Below, in pieces: positions 8,354-16,982 of a DNA stretch of 64,000 nucleotides. The DNA is from Hymenobacter daecheongensis DSM 21074. GTDB lineage: Bacteria; Bacteroidota; Bacteroidia; Cytophagales; Hymenobacteraceae. Location of the stretch: positions 124,001 through 188,000 of the forward strand of contig NZ_FQYN01000001.1 in the NCBI RefSeq assembly GCF_900141805.1, given 5' to 3'. How positions within the stretch are numbered: position 1 is the first letter of the stretch; each line of letters opens with the position of its first letter. Both the position numbers and the translations under genes were made by a program. The notes below the pieces were generated by a model. The model ran no database searches. It had not been told where the DNA came from and saw only the letters and a list, made by a program, of their open reading frames with translations.

Positions 8354-8586
8354 CGGCTGCTCCGGAGGGGCCTCCGGTGCTTCGGTTTGCCAACCCGGTG
8401 CTTCGGGTTGGCAAACCGAAGCTCCGGGTTGCCAATCCGGTGCAGCCGACTGGCAAACCGGTGCAGCCGGGAGCCAAACCGGTGCTTCGGTTTGCCATTC
8501 CGGAGCACCGGATTGCCATTCCGGTGCTCCGGTTTGCCGGTCGGCTGCACCGGGGGGCCAGTCGGAGGAGCCGGCCGGGTGCTGGT
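8354..8586. repeat. 21-bp minisatellite upstream of selD
   Basis: About eleven degenerate tandem units of 21 bp, with consensus CGGTGCTTCGGnTTGCCAnnC; unit boundaries are at 8354, 8375, 8396, 8417, 8438, 8459, 8480, 8501, 8522, 8543 and 8564. A further slipped copy begins near 8335. Neighbouring units can pair (GCACCGG with CCGGTGC), so the array could fold strongly as RNA. It fills most of the 449-bp gap 8249-8697 between two divergent genes. The period is a multiple of three, but none of the open frames across it resembles a gene. Confidence 0.88.
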
Positions 8587-8697
8587 CGGGGCGCTGCTTA
8601 GGCGGGCGGGTCGGGGCGCATGCCGCGGCTTCCGATTTTTTCCGGGAGCTTTGCGTCGCCTACCGGTTGTTTTGCCTCACCCCCGACCTTCTGCCTT

Positions 8698-9762
8698 ATG
8701 CACCCCGATACCGCCTCCCCTACCGCCACCGGCTACCGCCTCACCCAATACAGCCACGGCGCGGGCTGCGGCTGCAAAATCGCGCCCAAGGTGCTCGACC
8801 AGATTCTGCACACCACCATCCCGCAGCCGCAGGATGCGAAGCTGCTCGTCGGCAATGGCAGCCGCGACGACGCGGCCGTGTACGACATCGGCGGCGGCCA
8901 GGCCCTGATTTCGACCACCGACTTCTTCATGCCCATCGTCGATGATGCGTATGATTTCGGCCGCATTGCCTCCGCCAACGCCATTTCCGACGTGTATGCG
9001 ATGGGCGGGCGGCCCCTGATGGCCATTGCCGTGCTGGGCTGGCCCATTGATAAGCTGCCGCCCGAGGTAGCCCGCCGGGTGCTCGAAGGCAGCCGCAGCA
9101 TCTGCGCCGAGGCCGGCATCCCATTGGCCGGCGGCCATAGCATCGACTCGCCGGAGCCAATTTTCGGCCTGGCCGTGACCGGGATGCTCGACATCAAGAA
9201 CCTGAAGCAAAACGACACCGCCACCTCCGGCTGCGAGCTGTACCTGACCAAGCCCTTGGGCGTAGGCATGCTCACCACGGCCCAGAAGCGCGGCATTCTG
9301 CGCCCTGAGCACGCGCAGCTGGCCCCCCAAAGCATGATGCAGCTCAACAAAATCGGCTACGACCTGGGCCAGCTCGAAGCCGTGCGGGCCATGACCGACG
9401 TGACGGGCTTCGGCCTGCTGGGCCACCTTTCGGAAGTGTGCGAGGGCAGCAACCTCACCGCCGACATTGAGTTCGGCAAAGTGCCCCTGCTGGCCGAGGC
9501 CGAGGAATACCGCCTGCAAAAGTCCATTCCCGGCGGCACCGTGCGCAACTGGGACAGCTACGGCCATAAAATAGGCCCCGTGACCGACGAGCAGCGCACC
9601 TGGCTCTGCGACCCGCAAACGTCCGGCGGCTTGCTGGTGTGCGTGGAGCCCGCCGGCCGCGCGGCGGTGATGGCCGTGTTCGGGCAGTATGGGCTGGCGC
9701 TGGAACCCTTCGGCACCCTGCGGGCGCACACCCCCGGCGAGGCCTGGATTCAGGTGCGCTAA
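8698..9762 (+). CDS. selD: Selenide, water dikinase (selenophosphate synthetase)
   Basis: A 354-residue SelD that makes selenophosphate from selenide and ATP. The catalytic segment HGAGCGCK contains Cys24 and Lys27, equivalent to Cys17 and Lys20 of the E. coli enzyme, so the cysteine rather than selenocysteine form. Other motifs: [50 protein letters not shown] and [14 protein letters not shown] 8698 is chosen because it gives the usual N-terminus. It supplies MnmH at 5858. The next gene starts 4 bp after its stop, so they are probably cotranscribed. Confidence 0.96.
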   Translation: MHPDTASPTATGYRLTQYSHGAGCGCKIAPKVLDQILHTTIPQPQDAKLLVGNGSRDDAAVYDIGGGQALISTTDFFMPIVDDAYDFGRIASANAISDVYAMGGRPLMAIAVLGWPIDKLPPEVARRVLEGSRSICAEAGIPLAGGHSIDSPEPIFGLAVTGMLDIKNLKQNDTATSGCELYLTKPLGVGMLTTAQKRGILRPEHAQLAPQSMMQLNKIGYDLGQLEAVRAMTDVTGFGLLGHLSEVCEGSNLTADIEFGKVPLLAEAEEYRLQKSIPGGTVRNWDSYGHKIGPVTDEQRTWLCDPQTSGGLLVCVEPAGRAAVMAVFGQYGLALEPFGTLRAHTPGEAWIQVR

Positions 9763-9766
9763 GCCG

Positions 9767-10360
9767 GTGAAGCTGTTTCCATTTCTAAGGCCCCTGCTGG
9801 AAATCAGCGGGGCGGTGCTGGCCGTTATCTTTGGCTTGCGGCTGATTACGGGTTTTTTCACGAAGGCCAGCCGGGTGTATCGGCCCACATTTGGGCGGCA
9901 GCTGTATCTGCTGTTCTGGCCGTTGCTGTGCCTGGGCGTGGGGCTGCCGTTTCTGGCCTCCTTCTTTTTCTTTGGGCCGCTTTCGAGCTACGAATTGGTG
10001 CTATTGACGGCGGTAGCGGCCGTGGTTCTGGGCTTTGCAGGGCCAGCGCTGGCGCTGCATGCGCAGTACTATGTACGCAACCTGCACACCACGCTGGTCT
10101 TCGAGCCGAAGCAGAATATCTTGGAAGTGTACGAAAGCGGGGTGCCGATTCCCTTCGCCAAAAGCGACCTGCAGCGAGTGGAATGGGTGACCTGCGCCTC
10201 GCCGCGGCTGTTCTGGAGCAACTACAACTTTCTGCGGCTGCACCTACGCGACGGCCGCGCCATCACCCTCACGGCGCTGCTAACCAATTTGGAGCCGGTA
10301 GCCGGTTTTTTGCGCAATTCCAATATGGAGCCTCGGCAGCGCTGGTGCTGCTTTTTGTAG
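9767..10360 (+). CDS. Membrane protein with C-terminal PH-like domain, unknown function
   Basis: A 197-residue protein starting with GTG 4 bp after selD. Three hydrophobic segments (about 12-32, 46-67, 76-97) are followed by a soluble region of alternating strands (LVFEPKQNILEVYESG, LFWSNYNFLRLHLRDGRAI) that resembles a bacterial PH-like or DUF-type beta domain. No catalytic motif. Translational coupling to selD is possible from the spacing, but a link to selenium is not shown. The GTG start is inferred from the spacing and from the Lys-rich, hydrophobic onset. Confidence 0.7.
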   Translation: MKLFPFLRPLLEISGAVLAVIFGLRLITGFFTKASRVYRPTFGRQLYLLFWPLLCLGVGLPFLASFFFFGPLSSYELVLLTAVAAVVLGFAGPALALHAQYYVRNLHTTLVFEPKQNILEVYESGVPIPFAKSDLQRVEWVTCASPRLFWSNYNFLRLHLRDGRAITLTALLTNLEPVAGFLRNSNMEPRQRWCCFL

Positions 10361-10489
10361 AAAGCTCACTTTAAAAGTCTATTTCGCCTTATCTCTATCC
10401 TTTTAGGCTGCCTTATACCAAGGCTTTGCTGGTGGCGTTATAATCCACTAAGTATTACTTTTATAAAAGCTTATCTATCTACGCCCCCG

Positions 10490-12403
10490 ATGCGGCATCT
10501 GTTCTTTGCCCTGTTTCTTATTCTCCAGCTTCTGGCCCCGCCGCTGCGGGCGCAGGATACGACCTTGTTGCACCGGCAGCGGCTGCTGTTGCGCACACTG
10601 CCACCCGCTACCCGGCGCGTGCGGGTCCTCGATTCGCTGTGCTACGCGCTGCACGAAACAAATATACCGCAGGCCCTGGCCTATGGGGAGCAGGGCGTGG
10701 CGCTGGCCCGCCGCCTGGGCGACCAGCCGGGCCTGATGCGCTGCCTGCTGAGCCTGGGCAGCTGCTACGCCTCCTCTTCTGACAGCCCCCACGCGCTGAC
10801 GCTCTACAACGAAGCCCACGAGCTGGCCCGCCGCCTCAGCAGCGCCGAGGGCCTGGTGAGCAGCTACACCTACATAGCCGGCATTCATCACGAGCGGGGC
10901 GACACCACCATTGCCAGCCGCAACTACCGGGCGGCGCTGCGCCGTGTACATCAGCCCGGCGTGAGTGAGCACACCCGGCTCATTCTGTTTGGCAACGCCG
11001 CCAGCTTTTATTTTTACCAGAAGCGGCACGCGCTGGCTCTGAGCTACATGCACAAGGCCCTCTACCTGGCCCGCCGCAACCACGACCGCTCGGGCGAGGC
11101 GCTGTATCTGGCTAATCTGGGCACGTATTACTGGCAGAAAGGCCGCCTGGAAGTAGGCGAAGGACTGGTGCGTCGGGCCCTGCAAATCACGCAGGAGCTG
11201 CACGAGAACCGCTACGAAGCCGGCAACCTGGAGCTGCTAAGCCTGATTCTGCTACAGCAGCGCCGCACCGCCGAGGCCGCCGAATACGCCGCGCAGGCGC
11301 TGCAGCAAGCCCGCCGCAGCCGGTATCTGGAGCGGGTGCTGGATGCCTACAGCGTGCTGGCCCAGGTGAACACCCAGCAGCAGAACTACAAGCAGGCCTA
11401 CGAGTGGCAGGAGCGGTATCTGGCCCTGAACGACACGCTCAACAGCCGCCAGCGCCTGAACACGCTCATGGCCCTGCAAACCCGCTACGACCTGCGCGAC
11501 AAGGAGCACCAGATTCGGCTGCTCACCGAGCGCAGCCAGCTGCAGCAGCTGCGCAACCGCGGCCTGTGGGCGGTGGTAGGCTTTTTGGTGGTGCTGATAG
11601 CGAGCGGTGGCTTGCTCTATTGGCAGCTGCGCCGCAACCGGGCCGCGCTGCGGGCCAATAACCAGGCGCTGCAGGAAACCACTACCGAGCTGCGCCGTGT
11701 GGCTGCCTCCAAAGACCGCCTCTACGCCATCGTGGCGCACGATCTGCGCGGCCCCGTCACGTCCTTCGTGGGTGTCACGGAGCTGATTGGCTTCTACCTC
11801 TCGCGCCGCGACGAAGACGGCCTGCGCCGCCTGCCCGAGCTGGTGCGGCAGTCGGCCCACAGCCTCAACGGCCTGCTGGATAATCTGCTGAACTGGGCCG
11901 TGAGCCAGACCGGCGAGCTGGCTTTCCGACCCGAAAAGCTGAGCGTGGCCGAGCTGTTTGCCGAAAATGCCCAGCTCCACCAAACCACCGCCGAGGCCAA
12001 GCAGATCAGCTTCGAAACCACCCACGCCCCCGACCTGCGCCTGTGGGCCGACCACAACATGACGCGCACCATTCTGCGCAACCTGGTGGGCAACGCGCTG
12101 AAATTCACGCCGCCCGGCGGCCACATCCGTTTCCACGCCGCCGCCAACCCCGAAACCGGCACCGTCACGCTCACCGTTTCCGACTCGGGCCACGGCATGC
12201 CGGCCGCGCTGGTAGAGGAGGTGCTGTATTCGCCGGAGATGCCCCAGATGCTGGGCTCGGCGCACGGGGCGCGGGCGGGCACTGGGCTGGGGCTGCTGCT
12301 GTGCCGGGCCTTCGTGCAGCGGCAGGGCGGTTTGCTCAGTATTCATAGCACCGTGGGGGCAGGCACTACGGTGCATGTGCAGCTGCCGGGGGCCAGGGCG
12401 TAG
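10490..12403 (+). CDS. TPR-containing sensor histidine kinase
   Basis: A 637-residue membrane kinase. Signal peptide (about 1-22, ending LRAQ), a periplasmic TPR array (about 40-330, repeats with ALAYGEQGVALARRLGD-type helices), one transmembrane helix (about 358-380), a short coiled coil, a HisKA domain with the phospho-acceptor in AHDLRGP (His417) and a HATPase_c domain with the N box NLVGNALKF, DSGHGMP and GTGLGLL. It would autophosphorylate in response to an extracytoplasmic signal and pass phosphate to a response regulator; none is adjacent, so the partner is unknown. Confidence 0.93.
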   Translation: MRHLFFALFLILQLLAPPLRAQDTTLLHRQRLLLRTLPPATRRVRVLDSLCYALHETNIPQALAYGEQGVALARRLGDQPGLMRCLLSLGSCYASSSDSPHALTLYNEAHELARRLSSAEGLVSSYTYIAGIHHERGDTTIASRNYRAALRRVHQPGVSEHTRLILFGNAASFYFYQKRHALALSYMHKALYLARRNHDRSGEALYLANLGTYYWQKGRLEVGEGLVRRALQITQELHENRYEAGNLELLSLILLQQRRTAEAAEYAAQALQQARRSRYLERVLDAYSVLAQVNTQQQNYKQAYEWQERYLALNDTLNSRQRLNTLMALQTRYDLRDKEHQIRLLTERSQLQQLRNRGLWAVVGFLVVLIASGGLLYWQLRRNRAALRANNQALQETTTELRRVAASKDRLYAIVAHDLRGPVTSFVGVTELIGFYLSRRDEDGLRRLPELVRQSAHSLNGLLDNLLNWAVSQTGELAFRPEKLSVAELFAENAQLHQTTAEAKQISFETTHAPDLRLWADHNMTRTILRNLVGNALKFTPPGGHIRFHAAANPETGTVTLTVSDSGHGMPAALVEEVLYSPEMPQMLGSAHGARAGTGLGLLLCRAFVQRQGGLLSIHSTVGAGTTVHVQLPGARA

Positions 12404-12483
12404 CGAAGCGAGTCAAACAGCTATTCTGACGGTGAGGCGGCCGGCCGATGGGGTTTGCCGGCTTCTTCCGACCTTTGCTCGCT

Positions 12484-13251
12484 ATGCAGCTACACTTCCG
12501 CGAACTGGGCCAGGGCACGCCGCTGGTTATCCTCCACGGCCTCTTCGGCACCTCCGACAACTGGCAGACGCTGGCCAAGCGCTGGTCCGAAACCCACCGC
12601 GTCGTTGTGGTGGATCTGCGCAACCACGGCCGCTCCCCGCACGCGGCCGAGCATTCCTACGAGCTGATGAGCCAGGACGTGTTGGCGCTGTTCGACCAGC
12701 TGGGGCTGCCCGAGGCCACGCTGCTGGGCCACAGCATGGGCGGCAAAGTAGCTATGCGCTTCGCCCTCGACCACCCCGAGCGCCTCACCCGCCTCATCGT
12801 GCTCGACATCGCGCCCCGCCTCTCCGACATGCGCCACCAGGACGATATTCTGGCCGGACTGAACGCCGTGAACCTCGCCACCCTGCAAACCCGCCAGGAA
12901 GCCGACACAGCGCTGGCGCAGCACATCCCGGATGTGGGCGTGCGGCAGTTTCTGCTCAAAAATCTGTATCGCAAGGAAGACAATTCCTTTGCCTGGCGGC
13001 AGAATCTGGCGGCCCTCACGGCCCAAATGGCCGCCATTGGAGCCGAAATAACGGGTTTGCATCCCTTCCTGAAGCCGGCCCTCTTCCTGCGGGGCGGCAA
13101 ATCCGACTACATCAGCCCCGAAGACAAGCTTTACGGCATTCCGGCCCTGTTTCCCAACTCGCAGGTCGAAACGGTGGTGGATGCGGGCCACTGGCTGCAC
13201 GCCGAAAAGCCGGAGGAAGTGTATGGGCTGGTAGAGGCGTTTATGGGATGA
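12484..13251 (+). CDS. Alpha/beta hydrolase, YbfF-like esterase
   Basis: A 255-residue cytoplasmic alpha/beta hydrolase. HGLFGTSDNW near residue 18 forms the oxyanion region, GHSMGGK carries the nucleophile (Ser84), and the end has DAGHWLHAEKPEEV with the catalytic His. The DLRNHGRSPH segment and overall order resemble YbfF, a short-chain acyl esterase. ATG 12484 gives a direct MQLHFRELG start. It is followed by a perfect hairpin. The natural substrate is unknown. Confidence 0.9.
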   Translation: MQLHFRELGQGTPLVILHGLFGTSDNWQTLAKRWSETHRVVVVDLRNHGRSPHAAEHSYELMSQDVLALFDQLGLPEATLLGHSMGGKVAMRFALDHPERLTRLIVLDIAPRLSDMRHQDDILAGLNAVNLATLQTRQEADTALAQHIPDVGVRQFLLKNLYRKEDNSFAWRQNLAALTAQMAAIGAEITGLHPFLKPALFLRGGKSDYISPEDKLYGIPALFPNSQVETVVDAGHWLHAEKPEEVYGLVEAFMG

Positions 13252-13255
13252 TAAT

Positions 13256-13357
13256 CTGTCATCCTGAGCTTGCGAAGGACCTTATCAGGACAGAACGATA
13301 ATCGTTGATACGACTCGTTCTGTCCTGATAAGGTCCTTCGCAAGCTCAGGATGACAG
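13256..13357. repeat. Perfect 43-bp inverted repeat
   Basis: Arms 13256-13298 and 13315-13357 are exact reverse complements with a 16-bp spacer. The arm starts CTGTCATCCTGAGC and contains GCGAAGGACCTT, the same core as the repeat at 26789. It begins 5 bp after the esterase stop. Confidence 0.9.
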
Positions 13358-13421
13358 TCGATTTTGCATCAGCCTACTCCGACACTCCGACATTTCCACA
13401 TCAGCACATTCAAACCCTTTC

Positions 13422-14126
13422 ATGCCCGGCACTCTCTACCTCATTCCTACCATCCTGGCCGATGAAACCGCCGCACAGGTACTGCCGGCGCAGGTGGCGG
13501 CGCGGGTGGCGGCCCTCTCCTGCTTTCTGGTCGAGAATGCCCGCACGGCGCGGCGCTTTATCAAAAGCGTGGCCCCGCAGCACGTCATTGAGACGCTGGC
13601 CATCAGCGTCATCGACAAAGACTCGACCGAGGCAGAGATAAGCGCGGCGCTGAAGCCAGTGCTGGCTGGGCAGGATGCGGGCGTCATCTCCGAAGCCGGC
13701 TGTCCCGGCGTGGCCGACCCCGGCGCGGAAATAGCGCGGCTGGCGCACCGACTAGGCATCAAAGTAGTGCCGCTGGTCGGGCCGTCGTCGCTGCTGCTGG
13801 CCCTGATGGCGTCGGGCATGAACGGGCAGAGCTTCGCCTTTCATGGCTACCTGCCCATCGAGCGGGCGCAGCGGGCCGGGGCACTCAGAGCCCTCGAAAA
13901 ACAAGCCCTCACCCAGCACCAGACCCAGTTGTTCATCGAAACGCCCTACCGCAACATGCAGCTGCTGGAAGATCTGCTGGCACATCTGCACCCCGGCACC
14001 CGCCTCTGCATCGCCGCCAACCTGACGGCCCCCGACGAGTTCATCCGCACCGACACGGTAGCGGGCTGGAAAGGCAAGCTTCCGCAAATTCACAAGCAGC
14101 CAGCGGTTTTTCTGATTGGCCGTTAG
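13422..14126 (+). CDS. SAM-dependent methyltransferase, RsmI/tetrapyrrole methylase family (short form)
   Basis: A 234-residue tetrapyrrole-methylase-fold protein, shorter than classical RsmI (about 280). It has the N-terminal GTLYLIPT strand, FLVENARTARRFI, EAGCPGVADPG in the position of the RsmI substrate loop, VPLVGPSSLLLALMASG, FHGYLP and IETPYRN. RsmI 2'-O-methylates C1402 of 16S rRNA; this short subfamily is common in Bacteroidota next to a full RsmI, and whether it has the same target is not known. Confidence 0.88.
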   Translation: MPGTLYLIPTILADETAAQVLPAQVAARVAALSCFLVENARTARRFIKSVAPQHVIETLAISVIDKDSTEAEISAALKPVLAGQDAGVISEAGCPGVADPGAEIARLAHRLGIKVVPLVGPSSLLLALMASGMNGQSFAFHGYLPIERAQRAGALRALEKQALTQHQTQLFIETPYRNMQLLEDLLAHLHPGTRLCIAANLTAPDEFIRTDTVAGWKGKLPQIHKQPAVFLIGR

Positions 14127-14152
14127 GATCTTAGGGCTAGCGATTAAAAGCT

Positions 14153-14270
14153 AGCTCCCCTCCTTTTTTCAAGGAGGGGTAGGGGTGGTTACTAGATCTA
14201 GAAGTCGTTCAACGATAATCTAGCTTTAGCTGAACCACCCCTACCCCTCCTTGAAAAAAGGAGGGGAGCT
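14153..14270. repeat. Perfect 38-bp inverted repeat with internal hairpins
   Basis: Arms 14153-14190 and 14233-14270 are exact reverse complements. Each arm holds its own mini-hairpin (CCCCTCC, T-rich loop, GGAGGGG). The same core occurs at 28616-28742. On both sides it is flanked by CTAG- or TAGGGGTT-type short words that adjoin the stops of the converging methylase and feoB genes. Confidence 0.9.
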
Positions 14271-14298
14271 CTAACTTTTAGTTTCTACCCCTAAACCC

Positions 14299-16491
14299 CT
14301 ACTTAAACACCTGATACACAATCAGCGACGACACATACGCCAGTCCGGTCATGTATACCAGCTGCAGAATCGGCCATTTCCAGCCTTTGGTTTCGCGGTA
14401 TACCACGGCCAGCGTGCTCATGCATTGCATAGCAAACACGTAGAAAACCAGCAGCGAAAACGCCCGCGCCGGCGTGAAAAACGGGTTGCCGTTTTCGTCC
14501 TTTTCGGCGGCCAGCTTTTGCTGCACCGTGCGCATATCGGCATCCTGCCCTACGCTGTAGATGGTGGAGATAGTGCCCACAAACACCTCCCGGGCCGCAA
14601 ACGAGGTAATCAGCGCAATGCCGATTTTCCAGTCGAAGCCCAGCGGGCGGATGGCGGGCTCCAGCGTACGGCCGAACACGCCCGCGTAGGAGCTTTCCAG
14701 CTTCTCGGACGCCACCCGGGTTTCGGTTTCGGCCTTATTAAGCTGCTGCTGAGCAGCCATAGCCCGCGCCTTACTTTCAGCCTGTTCCAGCGCATTGCCG
14801 GGGCCATATGAGGCCAGCACCCAGAGAATAACTGAGATGGCCACAATGACTTTCCCGGCCTGAAAAACGAAGGTTTTCACCTTCTCCACAATGGTGATGC
14901 CCACGTTTTTCCAGCGCGGCCAGCGGTACACCGGAAACTCCATGATGAAGTAGCTCCGCTCCCGCGTGCGTAGCAGCAGCTTCAGCGCCAGCGCCGAGAA
15001 GATGGCCGCGAAAAACCCCAGCAGGTACAGCCCCATCAGGGCAATGCCGCGCAGGTTGAAGATGCCCAGCACCGGCTCGTCGGGCACTACCAGCCCGATG
15101 AGCACCGTATACACCGGAATCCGCGCCGAGCACGACATCAGCGGCGTGACGAAGATGGTAATAATGCGGTCCTTCCAGTTCTCGATGGTGCGGGCGCTCA
15201 TGATGGCCGGCACGGCGCAGGCCACGCCCGAAATCAGGGGCACCACGCTCTTACCGTTCAGCCCGAACTTGCGCATGATGCGGTCCATCATGAACGTGAC
15301 GCGGGCCATGTATCCGGTTTCTTCCAGCACGGCAATGAAGGCAAACAGCAGCGCAATCTGCGGTATGAAAATCAGCACCCCACCCAGCCCGGCCAGAATT
15401 CCTTCGGTGAGCAGGTTAATCAGCGGGCCATTGAAATTGGTCTGGATCAGGCTGTTGATCCAGGCCACGCCCTGGTCAATCAGCTCCATTGGGTAGATGG
15501 CCCAGGCAAATACGGCCTGGAACATGAGAAACAGCACCCCGAAGAAAATCAGATAGCCCCACACCTTGTGGGTCAGCACCTTGTCGAGCTGGTTGCTGTA
15601 GGGTTCGTTCTTCTCGGTGCGCGTCACGGTCACGGCATTCAGCAAAATGTCGTTGATGCGGGCGTAGCGGGCAATGGTTTCCTGGGCCTGCCGGGGCGTG
15701 GCCTGAAAGTCGTACTGCGCCACCAGCTCGCCGATGTAGGCGCGCTCATCGGCCGTCAGAAAGTTGATCTGCCGGAACTGGTGCGCGTAGTGCAGCGCCA
15801 AGTAGTCGTTGTGCAGGTTGAAGTAGTAGCGAATCTGCCGGATCATGAGCAGCAGGTCGGCCTCGGCTTCGTAGAAATGCTCCGTGGAGGCACTCATCTG
15901 CTGCGCCATCACGATTTTGAGGGCCGCCACGCCAATGCCTTTGCGGGCGTTCATCGGAATGACCGGTACGCCCAGCTCCTGCTGCAGCGCGGCCACGTCA
16001 ATCTTCACGCCGTGCTGCTCGGCCACGTCCATCATGTTCAGCGCCAGCACGATGGGCAGGCCCAAATCAGCCAGCTGCGTGAACAGCAGCAGGTTGCGGC
16101 GCAGGTTGGAGGCATCCACTGTCACCACCACAAAATCCGGGAACTGCTCGGAGGCGCGGTCGTAGAGCAGGTCGGTTATCACTTTCTCATCCAGGCTCTT
16201 GGGGTAGAGCGAGTAGGTGCCGGGCAGGTCAATGATTTCGGCGCGGTGCTGGGGCGTGAGCTGACTGATGCCGGTTTTGCGGTCCACCGTCACGCCGGGG
16301 AAATTGCCCACTTTCTGGTTGAGGCCCGTGAGCTGGTTGAACAGCGACGACTTGCCCGAGTTGGGGTTGCCGATCAGGGCGATGCGCGTGAGCGGGCGGG
16401 CGCCGCGGGGCGGAAAGTCGCCGAGGGTTTCGAGGGCTACGGCGGAAGCGGCCGTACCGGCGGGGTCGGTGATGAGCGCGGCGCGGGCCAT
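14299..16491 (-). CDS. feoB: Ferrous iron transporter FeoB
   Basis: A 730-residue FeoB. The N-terminal G domain has G1 GNPNSGKSS (residues 41-49), G2 VGNFPGVTVD, G3 DLPGTYSLYP and G4 LNMMD, and it is followed by the helical GDI-like domain. The membrane part has the two Gate motifs, with SGVACAVPAIMSARTIE and SCSARIPVYTVL, and ends in several helices. A short N-terminal extension of about 30 residues precedes the G domain. It imports Fe(II). feoA lies 10 bp upstream and the pair shares a promoter at 16798. Confidence 0.97.
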   Translation of the reverse strand: MARAALITDPAGTAASAVALETLGDFPPRGARPLTRIALIGNPNSGKSSLFNQLTGLNQKVGNFPGVTVDRKTGISQLTPQHRAEIIDLPGTYSLYPKSLDEKVITDLLYDRASEQFPDFVVVTVDASNLRRNLLLFTQLADLGLPIVLALNMMDVAEQHGVKIDVAALQQELGVPVIPMNARKGIGVAALKIVMAQQMSASTEHFYEAEADLLLMIRQIRYYFNLHNDYLALHYAHQFRQINFLTADERAYIGELVAQYDFQATPRQAQETIARYARINDILLNAVTVTRTEKNEPYSNQLDKVLTHKVWGYLIFFGVLFLMFQAVFAWAIYPMELIDQGVAWINSLIQTNFNGPLINLLTEGILAGLGGVLIFIPQIALLFAFIAVLEETGYMARVTFMMDRIMRKFGLNGKSVVPLISGVACAVPAIMSARTIENWKDRIITIFVTPLMSCSARIPVYTVLIGLVVPDEPVLGIFNLRGIALMGLYLLGFFAAIFSALALKLLLRTRERSYFIMEFPVYRWPRWKNVGITIVEKVKTFVFQAGKVIVAISVILWVLASYGPGNALEQAESKARAMAAQQQLNKAETETRVASEKLESSYAGVFGRTLEPAIRPLGFDWKIGIALITSFAAREVFVGTISTIYSVGQDADMRTVQQKLAAEKDENGNPFFTPARAFSLLVFYVFAMQCMSTLAVVYRETKGWKWPILQLVYMTGLAYVSSLIVYQVFK

Positions 16492-16501
16492 ACGGCAGCG
16501 G

Positions 16502-16765
16502 CTAAGCTTTCAAAAGAATGGTTGCCGCCTCGCTCACCCGCAGCGACAGGGTATAGTCATCGTCGCCGAGCACCAGCGTGATGGGGCAGCCCAGCGGAGC
16601 CCGGCTGTTTAGGCGCACCTGCGTGCCCGGAATGCAGCCCATCTCCAGCAGCTTCAGCGCCATTTCCGGATCCTGCAGGCAGCAGATCGTGCCGGTTTCG
16701 CCGAGGCGAAGGTCTTTCACGCTGCGGGCGGCAGCGGCGGCAGAGCGGGCGGAACGATTGGACAC
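16502..16765 (-). CDS. feoA: Ferrous iron transport protein FeoA
   Basis: An 87-residue SH3-like FeoA with a GTG start at 16765. The pattern LRLGETGTICCL, a LLEMGCIPGTQVRL turn, APLGCPITL and LSLRVSEAATI is typical. FeoA is a cytosolic partner of FeoB needed for iron uptake. The N-terminal 14 residues are an Ala/Arg-rich extension. The -7 motif lies about 33 bp before the GTG, supporting this start. Confidence 0.93.
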   Translation of the reverse strand: MSNRSARSAAAAARSVKDLRLGETGTICCLQDPEMALKLLEMGCIPGTQVRLNSRAPLGCPITLVLGDDDYTLSLRVSEAATILLKA

Positions 16766-16797
16766 GGGCGGGAGAGGTTATTTAGATTCTGTTCAAA

Positions 16798-16829
16798 CAA
16801 AGGTACAACCGTTTTAGTTTTCAGCCAAA
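16798..16829 (-). promoter_or_regulatory. feoAB promoter, TTTG-N20-TACCTTTG
   Basis: On the minus strand, TACCTTTG (16805-16798) is preceded by TTTG (16829-16826) with a 20-bp spacer, a near-ideal match to the Bacteroidota -33/-7 consensus. No clear Fur-like palindrome was seen over it. Confidence 0.75.
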
Positions 16830-16927
16830 ACCACCGCCTAGCTACGCGCCAGTCCAAGTAGAGCTAACAGGCTGACTTTGAATTATTCCCCCTTGCAATT
16901 GCATCTTTATAAAGATTCGGGGAAGGC

Positions 16928-16960
16928 TTGCAGAAATCAGCTTAATTGATTGTAGTTTTG
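16928..16960 (+). promoter_or_regulatory. Promoter TTG-N22-TAGTTTTG
   Basis: TAGTTTTG at 16953-16960 fits TAnnTTTG; TTG at 16928-16930 is at acceptable distance. ATG 16983 follows after 22 bp. Confidence 0.6.
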
Positions 16961-16982
16961 GGGTAGGATAATCTGCCTTACT

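Noticed and set aside
8354..8586. Possible CRISPR array
   Set aside because: Units are contiguous without unique spacers; no cas genes.
8277..8945. A 222-codon plus-strand frame across the 21-bp repeats
   Set aside because: It overlaps the start of selD in another frame and its translation is only the repeat plus shadow sequence.
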